A DNA stretch of 64,000 nt from assembly GCA_016839585.1 (NCBI GenBank), contig JAEOTZ010000021.1:1-64000 (forward strand), given 5' to 3'. A model generated the notes under the pieces. It made no database searches. It worked only from the letters and a program-made list of their open reading frames with translations, and had not been told where the DNA came from. The position numbers and the translations under genes were made by a program. This document shows, one piece after another, positions 44,087-52,278 of the stretch (the stretch's first letter is position 1; each line of letters begins with the position of its first letter). This stretch comes from Promethearchaeota archaeon (GTDB lineage Archaea; Asgardarchaeota; Lokiarchaeia; Sigyniarchaeales; SOKP01).

Positions 44087-47000
44087 TTATTTTAATTGAC
44101 TCTTAAGAGTATCTGCATTCTTTTTTATTATACCAGCTAAACTTGACTTGCTAGCACCTATCTTCTCTAAAACTTTTAATGCCTCATCAAATTGCTTTAA
44201 TGCTTTAGGTTTTTTACCTTGATTTTTATAAATTAAACCAATACTGTGTAAAACTTCCGCTCGACCCTCTAGATCTCCGAGTATACTAAAATCTTCTATT
44301 GCTTCTTCAAAATATTTTAAGGATTTTCGATAAATCTCTTGATCCATATAGAGAGATCCGATTTTATTGAGGAAATTTGCTTTTGCCTTAATATCATTTT
44401 GATTTTCAGATAGATTAAGCCCCTCTTCATAATATCTCAATGCTTCTTCATATGATTTCTGTTCACTCATAATTAATCCTAAATTCTCAAGTGCCTCAAT
44501 CAGTCCTTCAATATTCTCAAGATGTTCAAATATTCGAAATGCCTCTTCAGATCTTTCCAAAGCCTCATCAAACCTTCTCTGATTAAAGTAAATCATACCG
44601 ATATTTTTTATTGAATTAGCCTTATCTTTCAAGTTACCAACTTGTTCATTGATTTTTAATGCTGCTTCATATTGAGTTAATGCTCTTGAATATCTTTTTT
44701 GTATTTGATAAATTTCTCCTATATTTACTAATCGTTTTGCTCTTCCCGGTAGATTACCTAATTCATCATCTATTTCTAATCCTTTTTCATATTGGTTTAG
44801 TGCATCATCATATTTTTCTTGATATTGATAAATATTTCCTATAGTTTCAAGGATATTAGCTTTCATTTCAAGATTTCCTAGTTTTTCAGCAACTTGAAGT
44901 ATATTTTCATATTGTTTTAGAGCTTCATCATACCTCTCTTGATATTGATAAACATTTCCGATAACTTCTAAGATTTTGGCTTTTTCTTCGAAGTTTTCTA
45001 ATTCTTCAGTAATAAAGAGTGCTTCATCAAACCATCTTAGGGCTTCGGGGTAATTAACTTGATCTAGATACACATTGCCAATAGTTTTAAGAATTTTCGC
45101 TTTCATTGATAAATCCTCCAACTGTTCAGAAATTAATAGTACTTCTTTAAAATTTTTTATAGCCATATCATAATTTACTTGATAAAGATAATTAAGCCCA
45201 ATATTAGTAATTGCTATGGTTTTTCCTTCGAGATTTCTCATTTTTTCATAAATATTTAAGGTTTCTTCGAATTTTTTGAAAGCATCAGAATAATTTCCTT
45301 GGTCTTGATCAATCAAGCCAAGATTTATAAGAGCTTTGGCCTTTCCCTTAAGATTTCCTTGTTGTTCATACACATTTAAGGCTTCTTCAAACCGACTCAA
45401 AGCTTCAGGGTAATTTCCTTGATCAAGATAAATTACTCCAATATGATTGATGCTATCTGCATATCCAACATCATTCTTTAAATCCAAATAGATGGTTACT
45501 GCATCTTCAAATTTTTTTAAAGCTTCCTTATAACTAGCCTGTTCACGATAAATTAATCCTATCTTGTTGAGATAAGCAGCTTTATCTCCCAATCTGCTTA
45601 GTTTTTCAGAGATCTCTAATATTTTTTCATATCTCCTAATTGCCTTGGGATACGCTTTTTGTTTAACATAAATGCTTCCACTCTTTTTAAGAATACTTGC
45701 CTTTCCTTCAATGATGCCCAATTCATCTATAATCTGTAAGGTATTTTCATATTGTTCTAATGCAGCTGGAAAATTTTTTTGTTTCTTATAAATATTTCCA
45801 ATATTGAATAATAATCGTGCTTTATCCTCCAAATTACCTGTTTGTACAATGATATTTAGAGCTTCTTGAAATTGGTTTAAAGCTTTAGTTAAATTCCATT
45901 GATTTGTATAAATTAAGCCATTGTTAAACAGACATTCAGCTTTTCCTTCTAAATTTCCTAATTTTTCAAAAAGAGGAAGCGCTTCTCCAAACTCTTTTAA
46001 AGCTTTTCTATGGTAACCTTGCCTTCTAAAGATTGTACCTATTTTTAATTTGGAATTTGATTTCCCTATTAAATCTCCTAACTCATCATAAATCTTCAAC
46101 CCCTCTTGAAAAACATCTAGAGAATCAGAATATCTGTGTTGAATATTAAGTATATTTCCAATTTTTCTTAGAGTATTAGCTTTTTCTCTTAAATTACCCA
46201 GTTTATTATATATCTTAATTAAATCTTCATATTTTAATATTGCTTCATTAAAATTCCCTTGTTCTTGATAAATTTGCCCTAAATTATTAAGATCATATGC
46301 TATCCTTGCAAGATTTTTTAACTTTTCATCAATCTTTAAAGCTTCATTAAAATATTCTAATGCTTTAGTATAATTTCTTTGACTATGATAAATTACTCCG
46401 ATATTACCCTTGTTCATTGCTTTGTCTTTAAAATTCTTTGTGGTTTCTACAATTTGAAGTGCTTCTTCAAAAGAATTTAGTGCTTCCGGGAATTTTTCTT
46501 GATCCTTATAAATTAATCCTATTTTATTTAGTAATGTTGCTCTTAGGCTTAAATTACCTGATTCTTCAGAAACACTAATCAATTCCTTAAGACATCCTAA
46601 TGCTTCATCATATTCATTAAGAAAAAAATAAATTTTGTAAGAAATAGTATTTTTGATAATATCATCAATAGCTTTAAGATTATCTTTAAACCAATCTGAA
46701 ATATTTATAGAGAAGTTTTCTTTACTAATCTCTGGCTTAATATCTAATAAGTCTTCAAATAATTTTGTTGTATTCGTATTTACGCGATATATATTTACAT
46801 CGTAATTTATTTGTTTTATGTCATTTAGTATGTAATCAAAATTATCCAATTTTTCTAAGGATTGAATTCGCTTAGCATCAACTTCATAAATTTCTTCCTT
46901 TCCTTCGTCTTCAATATGATTAATCCAAATGATATTTCTAAGGTTCTTTAAGATTTTAAGTGTAGGAATAATATCATTATCATTCTGACCAGAATAGCCT

Positions 47001-47677
47001 ACAATAATAAGTGAACGTTCATTTGTGATATTATCAAATAAAGGACGTTTATATGGTTCTAATTGAAATATATTTAATCCTTCTTTATTAGAACCTAATA
47101 ACTTGATTGTATCAATTAAAGAATCGCTAGTATCTTCCTCAAAAATAATATTTTTAGCTGAGCCATGGATCTTATGTAGTGAAAATCTTCCACTTTTCAA
47201 CAATTTGATAGGATCACTAAATTTTTTAAAATCTTTTTCAGTAATGGCAGTAACTATCCTTTTTTTCATCACATTAGATTGTAATAGAGCATATTCGATT
47301 AAAAAATCGAAATTCGTAGTTATAACAAAAGCCCCTTTCTTAATCATTTCTGCAATAAAATAGTGCTGAATATTTGGTTTATCGCATAATCCATAATAGT
47401 CAAAAATCATTATTGCCTCATCTAAGCAATCACGAATAATATCTAAAATTGTTTCAAGTCTTAAGTTTTTTAATTTTAGGATTTTCTCTATCTCTGATTT
47501 AGCACAACTATACTTAATGATGTTTTTTATCATTTCATTGCTGGCTGGTAGACATGATGGTGGGTCGACAGAACAACCAGCACCTACTAGAAATGTTAAA
47601 TCTTCACCTTTTTTCAATAAATCACGTATATTGAGCTTCGATTCATTATTTATAGACGTCATTTTTTTCGCACTCAT
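44087..47677 (-). CDS. SIR2-like domain protein with twenty TPR repeats
   Basis: A 1196-aa protein. Residues 20-310 form a SIR2-like NAD-binding domain: GAGCS (32-36), TTNFD (120-124), KIHGS with H171, and GYSGQNDND near 227-235. The key Asn122, Asp124 and His171 of the SIR2 NADase type are present, and deacetylase-type zinc cysteines are not seen. Residues about 350-1185 hold twenty 40-aa kinesin-light-chain-like TPRs with the frame LxxIGxIYxxQxxYxEALxxYExAL. SIR2-TPR proteins in bacteria act in anti-phage defence by depleting NAD when the repeats sense a phage component. The same function here is inference. No membrane segment. Confidence 0.85.
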   Translation of the reverse strand: MSAKKMTSINNESKLNIRDLLKKGEDLTFLVGAGCSVDPPSCLPASNEMIKNIIKYSCAKSEIEKILKLKNLRLETILDIIRDCLDEAIMIFDYYGLCDKPNIQHYFIAEMIKKGAFVITTNFDFLIEYALLQSNVMKKRIVTAITEKDFKKFSDPIKLLKSGRFSLHKIHGSAKNIIFEEDTSDSLIDTIKLLGSNKEGLNIFQLEPYKRPLFDNITNERSLIIVGYSGQNDNDIIPTLKILKNLRNIIWINHIEDEGKEEIYEVDAKRIQSLEKLDNFDYILNDIKQINYDVNIYRVNTNTTKLFEDLLDIKPEISKENFSINISDWFKDNLKAIDDIIKNTISYKIYFFLNEYDEALGCLKELISVSEESGNLSLRATLLNKIGLIYKDQEKFPEALNSFEEALQIVETTKNFKDKAMNKGNIGVIYHSQRNYTKALEYFNEALKIDEKLKNLARIAYDLNNLGQIYQEQGNFNEAILKYEDLIKIYNKLGNLREKANTLRKIGNILNIQHRYSDSLDVFQEGLKIYDELGDLIGKSNSKLKIGTIFRRQGYHRKALKEFGEALPLFEKLGNLEGKAECLFNNGLIYTNQWNLTKALNQFQEALNIIVQTGNLEDKARLLFNIGNIYKKQKNFPAALEQYENTLQIIDELGIIEGKASILKKSGSIYVKQKAYPKAIRRYEKILEISEKLSRLGDKAAYLNKIGLIYREQASYKEALKKFEDAVTIYLDLKNDVGYADSINHIGVIYLDQGNYPEALSRFEEALNVYEQQGNLKGKAKALINLGLIDQDQGNYSDAFKKFEETLNIYEKMRNLEGKTIAITNIGLNYLYQVNYDMAIKNFKEVLLISEQLEDLSMKAKILKTIGNVYLDQVNYPEALRWFDEALFITEELENFEEKAKILEVIGNVYQYQERYDEALKQYENILQVAEKLGNLEMKANILETIGNIYQYQEKYDDALNQYEKGLEIDDELGNLPGRAKRLVNIGEIYQIQKRYSRALTQYEAALKINEQVGNLKDKANSIKNIGMIYFNQRRFDEALERSEEAFRIFEHLENIEGLIEALENLGLIMSEQKSYEEALRYYEEGLNLSENQNDIKAKANFLNKIGSLYMDQEIYRKSLKYFEEAIEDFSILGDLEGRAEVLHSIGLIYKNQGKKPKALKQFDEALKVLEKIGASKSSLAGIIKKNADTLKSQLK
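44110..46645 (-). repeat. degenerate 120-nt tandem repeats encoding TPRs
   Basis: Twenty repeats of 120 nt, one per 40-aa TPR, run through the 3' two thirds of the SIR2-TPR gene. The most conserved part encodes IGxIYxxQ. The pattern is regular in length, which suggests expansion by unequal exchange. Confidence 0.75.
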
Positions 47678-47881
47678 TAAAAATATAAATTTTTAGTTGA
47701 ATTAAGTTAGATGATTCTTTTTATTCTTAAAAAGTTTATTTTAAAACTTATATCCTAATTTTTTGAAAGGATTTTGCACAAGTATCCATCTTATTATATT
47801 AATTTTGTTGTTTAAAAAAGTAAAATTTAAAGAAATTACAAAATTTTTTGAGACAATAAAACCAAAAAATGAGTATGTTAA

Positions 47882-48115
47882 ATGGAAAATAAAAAATTCC
47901 TCCAAATAGGGTTATCAGGTAGTATAATCACTATCTTTTGCCTTATAATATCTCTGATGGTATCCTTAGCGACTAATTATTGGATTTGGGAGCTGGGTAA
48001 TCTTCCATTACCAACGGCAGAAATATTTATAATAATCTTTGGAATTATTATTGGAATTAGTGGAATTTTTTCTGGTGTTTTTATTGCTATATGGATTATT
48101 AAAAGTAAAACTTAA
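47882..48115 (+). CDS. small two-helix membrane protein
   Basis: A 77-aa protein with ATG start and two hydrophobic helices (about residues 8-30 and 47-72) connected by WIWELGNLPLPTAE. A basic tail follows (IIKSKT). No family recognised. It is divergent from the SIR2-TPR gene, whose start is 205 nt away. Confidence 0.55.
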   Translation: MENKKFLQIGLSGSIITIFCLIISLMVSLATNYWIWELGNLPLPTAEIFIIIFGIIIGISGIFSGVFIAIWIIKSKT

Positions 48116-48213
48116 AACAATCTAAAAAATTTCTTAATTTCATAATTTAAATTCTACAACTTCTAATATAAAAAGTAAAATTTTACTTCTTTCTTGTATT
48201 TCACAATTTTAGA

Positions 48214-49065
48214 ATGAAATTAGAGGATTGGCATACGCACAATGCTCTTTGTCACCATGCGGTTGGTTCAATTGAAGATTACATAAGAAAAGCTATTGAA
48301 CTTGAATTAAATACGATTGGTATATGTGATCATTTTCCCTTTGAATTTTTAAAGAACATTGAACGAATTCCATATGAAGATTATGCAATAACTTTAGATG
48401 AGATTAAGGATTATTTATCATTAGCAGAATCTTTAAAAGATAAATATAAAAATATTATAAATGTAAGAATCGCTTTTGAAATAGATTTTTTTGAGAATCA
48501 AGAGTCTGCTCTTAATACCCCCCTTTACAAGTATAAAAATCATTTAGATTACATCTTAGGTTCCATTCATATTTTAGATTTTCATGATGGAAGAGGAGCA
48601 TGGGGATTTGATGATAGTAGATTTAGAATTGATTATAACTATTATGGTCCTGATAAAGTATATATGGAGTATTACAAGACGGCACAAAAAATGATAAATT
48701 CCAATGAATTCGATTTTGATATCATAGCTCATTTTGATTTACCTAAGAAATTCAACAATATCCCTAATAATAAAGAAATAATAAATAATGAGGTAATGAA
48801 AACCTTACAACTTATTAAAAAAAGAGATGTTGTAATGGAAATAAATTCAGGTGGATTGAGGAAGGATGCAAAAGAGCAATACCCAAGTAAAGAAATTATT
48901 CAAGAAATGTATGATCTTGATATTTCAATATTATTAGGCTCTGATGCCCATGATCCTAATTATATCGCTTGGGAATTTGAAAAAATTATTAATATGTTAA
49001 AAAAGATAGGATATAATCACCTTGTTCACTTTAAGAAAAGAGATAAATCATATATGGAAATATAA
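48214..49065 (+). CDS. hisK: PHP-family histidinol-phosphatase-like hydrolase
   Basis: A 283-aa protein of the HisK/HisJ type, removing phosphate from L-histidinol phosphate in histidine synthesis. PHP metal ligands are visible: DWHTHNALCHHA (5-16), CDHFPFE (38-44), AFEIDFF, GSIHILD, AHFDLP and GSDAHDP near the C-terminus. The length fits. No other his gene is near, so another phosphoesterase specificity within the family is possible. Confidence 0.85.
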   Translation: MKLEDWHTHNALCHHAVGSIEDYIRKAIELELNTIGICDHFPFEFLKNIERIPYEDYAITLDEIKDYLSLAESLKDKYKNIINVRIAFEIDFFENQESALNTPLYKYKNHLDYILGSIHILDFHDGRGAWGFDDSRFRIDYNYYGPDKVYMEYYKTAQKMINSNEFDFDIIAHFDLPKKFNNIPNNKEIINNEVMKTLQLIKKRDVVMEINSGGLRKDAKEQYPSKEIIQEMYDLDISILLGSDAHDPNYIAWEFEKIINMLKKIGYNHLVHFKKRDKSYMEI

Positions 49066-49089
49066 TCAAGGGAAAAAATACCCTATTTT

Positions 49090-50001
49090 TTAAATCCCTC
49101 TACTCTGTAGCCATCCCTCCATCGTTAGGGAGTTAAAAAGACGAATATGTTTTGAATCTTTAGTATGAATTGCTAAATGATTATTCTCAGAATTTCCTTT
49201 AACAGCAATGAACATTTCCTCGCCATCTCTCACTAAAACATATCTATCCTCACGTTCATAACTTCTTAGAGTAATGTTATCAAGACTAGTAAATTCTTCT
49301 AATAATTCAGAATGTTCATCTATTCCAGGATTAATTAAACAAGAGATCCTCATACTTACAGATGACTTCACTTCATAAAGATATAACTCTTGTAAATCAA
49401 GAATAGTAGGAACGACAATCATGACATTGTGCAAACCTTTTTCTAGAATTTCTCTCATTTTTTTAAGAATTTCAGATTTTGTAATTTCAGTTTTGGTGAA
49501 ATCAATGATTTTTAAACCTGATAAGCTTGATTGTGTTTGTCTTAATTTCTTATTTTCTAATTCTAACGTCTCTAAATCGACATCTGCCTTAGATAATTCA
49601 TCATTTAAAATTTCTATCTCTTTTTGGAGTTTGTTGATTTTTTCATCTTTTTCTTTAAGAAGATTTTCATCAGTTACAGATGATGCCAGTGCTTTCAACT
49701 CCTCCTCTTTTAATTTAATTGTTTTTCCTAATGTTGCTATTTTTTCATCTTTAGCTTTTATTGAATTTTCAATATTTTTAATTTGCTGATCTTTTAATTC
49801 TAATGAATCACGAATAGTCTTTATTTGATCATCCTTTAACTTTATTGAATCTTTAAGAGAATTTATAAGGCTATCTTGAGTTTGAAATTTTTCATTTAAT
49901 TTATTTATAGATTCTTCAACTTTTCTTAATGTCTCGTCTTTTTTTTCATTTTCAGCTTGTAGCTTATTGATGAGTGCGTCTTTAGATTCATCATTTACCA
50001 T
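49090..50001 (-). CDS. coiled-coil protein with TrmB-effector-like C-terminal domain
   Basis: I chose ATG 50001 (GTGA about 8 nt upstream); the frame also extends to GTG 50013. Residues 5-165 form an almost uninterrupted coiled coil with a repeated DxxIKxLxxSIKxKDxxI pattern. Residues 175-303 contain KMREILEKGLHNVMIVVP and SMRISCLINPGIDEHSELLE, a strand-helix pattern like the phospholipase D-like effector domain of TrmB, and like residues 345-470 of the protein at 14.5 kb. The winged helix is absent. Function unknown; perhaps a ligand-responsive scaffold. Confidence 0.6.
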   Translation of the reverse strand: MVNDESKDALINKLQAENEKKDETLRKVEESINKLNEKFQTQDSLINSLKDSIKLKDDQIKTIRDSLELKDQQIKNIENSIKAKDEKIATLGKTIKLKEEELKALASSVTDENLLKEKDEKINKLQKEIEILNDELSKADVDLETLELENKKLRQTQSSLSGLKIIDFTKTEITKSEILKKMREILEKGLHNVMIVVPTILDLQELYLYEVKSSVSMRISCLINPGIDEHSELLEEFTSLDNITLRSYEREDRYVLVRDGEEMFIAVKGNSENNHLAIHTKDSKHIRLFNSLTMEGWLQSRGI

Positions 50002-50233
50002 TATGATATTCACAAAATCTTTTATATATATTAATAAAAAAGTTCAGCTTAAAATATATTCTTAAAGTATATAAAATCTTAAATAAAAATTGAACTATAT
50101 TTTTCATTTTTAATATAAAACTCTATTAATAAGATAATCCTAGAATATTCAGATAATATCCTATCATAAAGTTTTAAGATTATTACTTGATTATTAGAAT
50201 ATCTTTTTATTTTTATAAGAAGAAGATAACATT

Positions 50234-50971
50234 ATGGAAAAACACGATAATATGATAAAAGTATTAAAATCGGATGTCTCTGAACTGATAGAAAAAGAAC
50301 TTCAATCGGCACCAGCCATTCTAGGTATTAATGTTGGAACGCCTGAAGGAACTAGAATTGCGAGTAAATTCAAAAAAGAGACAAGAATGTCGATGAGTGA
50401 AGTAACGGCCGCTAGTAGTAGCCTCGTTTTTCTATCATCAAAAATTTTGAAGGATTCATTAAACCAAAAGATTTCTTATCATTTAATTACTGGAAAAGAA
50501 AAAATAATCCATTCTATTTTAACAGAAAACATTACGATGATTTCCTATCTGAATCGAGAATTAGCAGAACTCGAAGGACTAAGTACTTACATAAATAATT
50601 TATATAAGTTAAGTCTACAGATATCAGCAATTATTGAAACTTCTGATATCCTCAAAGAACAAGTTTTTGTAGCTATAAAGAGAGCAATTCCTAACGCACT
50701 TGTTATAGCTATTATTACAAAAGACGGTTTACCCATTAAAATTCAAGCAACTATGCCTGAACCTATACTATCAGCTATTACTTCCGCAATATATAATTTA
50801 GCTGGTGTTTTATTAGAAGAAGGGTTAGAGTTTTCGATAATTGGAGGAGAAAATGGTTCAATTATTATTCATGAAATAGATGAGAATCGTATATTGGCAA
50901 TAGCGGTTCCAGAGGCAGACGAAAGGAAATTAGGTTCTTACATTGCTAAAATAAAAGCAATTATTCAATAA
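50234..50971 (+). CDS. tandem Roadblock/LC7-domain protein
   Basis: A 245-aa protein apparently made of two Roadblock-like (longin-related) domains. The C-terminal one is clear: ALVIAIITKDGLPIKIQAT (about 155-173), a helix, then GGENGSIIIHEIDENRILAI (about 203-222) and AKIKAII. The N-terminal copy (28-135) is more diverged: PAILGINVGTPEGTRIASKF, a helix, then ISYHLITGKEKIIHSIL. Roadblock dimers scaffold small GTPases and dynein or Ragulator complexes in eukaryotes, and MglB acts as a GAP in bacteria. A covalent dimer would fit this. It is divergent from the MPN-cluster side and convergent with the ATP-grasp gene. Confidence 0.72.
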   Translation: MEKHDNMIKVLKSDVSELIEKELQSAPAILGINVGTPEGTRIASKFKKETRMSMSEVTAASSSLVFLSSKILKDSLNQKISYHLITGKEKIIHSILTENITMISYLNRELAELEGLSTYINNLYKLSLQISAIIETSDILKEQVFVAIKRAIPNALVIAIITKDGLPIKIQATMPEPILSAITSAIYNLAGVLLEEGLEFSIIGGENGSIIIHEIDENRILAIAVPEADERKLGSYIAKIKAIIQ

Positions 50972-50981
50972 CATTTAAAAT

Positions 50982-52235
50982 TTAATGAATAATATTTTTA
51001 ATTTTATCTATTATCTTTAAAGCACCAAAATAAGATTCTGAGAAATTTTTTCCCTTAAATAAGATCGTACATAAAGGTTCTTCTTTTAAGATCTTCTTAA
51101 TGGGTTCAGTTTTATCATGAACAAATTCAATATTATTAATTTTATTCAATAATTCTTTATCTATTTCTTTTGGAGGAGCAAAAAATATAAATTTTGTAGC
51201 AAATCCAGTTGCTTGTGCTGATCTAATTTTATTTTTTACAATATCCCATCTTTTCGGATCAAAACTTTGAACGTGTAAATCTAAAAGGTTTAAATCTAAA
51301 ACTTTTTCAGAAGCTCTAATACTACCTGGAATTCGTGGATTTATTTCCATTAAATATGGATAATGGTTTTTTAACACAAAATCAAATCCATTAATACCTT
51401 TTAAACCTAGTTTTTTTGTTAAAATTAATGAAATTTCAGAAATTAGTTTGTTATCCTCTTTTAATAAATTTGCTGGCACAATATTTCCACAATATACAAA
51501 ATCTCCTGGTGGATTAAGAAATTTTTCTCCAATTATTTGACGGTTAATGGAAATAATTTCGCATTCAGCACCATTGGATATAATAGTGCAACTTACATGT
51601 ATTCCTTCAACAAATTCTTGAATTAACCAATCAGATGGATTAAATCCTTTTACTTTTAATATTTTTAATTGAAATGTTAGGTTTTCTACACTTTCAATTT
51701 TAAAAACATTTAATCCTCCTGCACTCCTCTTCTTTTTTAAAATAAAAGGAAATTCAATTCCTATCTTGTTTTTACCCTTAAATTTTTCATAAGAAACAGA
51801 TAAGGGCACAATAATTTTCTTAGATTTGAGATATTCATATATTTTCTCAATATCTCGAGCTTTTTTAATGATTTCTAAATTATTATTAACATTTTTAACT
51901 TTTAACCCTTTTTCTTTAATCTTTTTTAAAATAAATTCCCTTCCTTCATAATTATTATCTAAACCACTCCCAATTAATAAATAATTGATGTTTTTATGTT
52001 TTCTAAGCATTTCTATTGTAAAATGGACTAAAAATTTACCATACTGATCTTTTAGAAATTCATAATTAGATTCTAACTCTTTTGTAATAATTAAACTATC
52101 TTTAACATGCGGAAATAAGTCCAGATCTCCAAAGAAATCTACTGCATATACCTCATACCCCGCTTTATTTAAAGAATGAGCTAAAGGTCGAGTATTAAAT
52201 CCTACTGCTAAAATTGAATTTAATTTTATTGCCAT
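50982..52235 (-). CDS. ATP-grasp ligase (COG2232-like)
   Basis: A 417-aa protein. An N-terminal pre-ATP-grasp domain (ILAVGFNTRPLAHSLNKAGY) precedes the ATP-grasp fold: FPFILKKKRSAGGLNVFKI binds the phosphates, WLIQEFVEGIHVSCTII is the adenine-side strand, and DFVLKNHYPYLMEINPRIPG contains the Mg-binding ExNPR. Relatives form amide bonds to amines or amino acids (for example in methanogenic cofactor synthesis). The substrate is not determined. It is 43 nt downstream of the chelatase-type gene on the same strand, so likely one operon. Confidence 0.85.
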   Translation of the reverse strand: MAIKLNSILAVGFNTRPLAHSLNKAGYEVYAVDFFGDLDLFPHVKDSLIITKELESNYEFLKDQYGKFLVHFTIEMLRKHKNINYLLIGSGLDNNYEGREFILKKIKEKGLKVKNVNNNLEIIKKARDIEKIYEYLKSKKIIVPLSVSYEKFKGKNKIGIEFPFILKKKRSAGGLNVFKIESVENLTFQLKILKVKGFNPSDWLIQEFVEGIHVSCTIISNGAECEIISINRQIIGEKFLNPPGDFVYCGNIVPANLLKEDNKLISEISLILTKKLGLKGINGFDFVLKNHYPYLMEINPRIPGSIRASEKVLDLNLLDLHVQSFDPKRWDIVKNKIRSAQATGFATKFIFFAPPKEIDKELLNKINNIEFVHDKTEPIKKILKEEPLCTILFKGKNFSESYFGALKIIDKIKNIIH

Positions 52236-52278
52236 TAACTAGAGTTAGTAATAAAATTTAATTGAAATGTATTTCGGT

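Noticed and set aside
44110-46645. CRISPR-like or satellite repeat
   Set aside because: The 120-nt periodicity is explained by 40-aa TPRs in an open frame; repeats are degenerate and there are no unique spacers.
49421-49789. Plus-strand frame over the coiled-coil gene
   Set aside because: It mirrors the heptad pattern of the minus-strand protein and is Ser/Phe-rich, typical of an antisense shadow.
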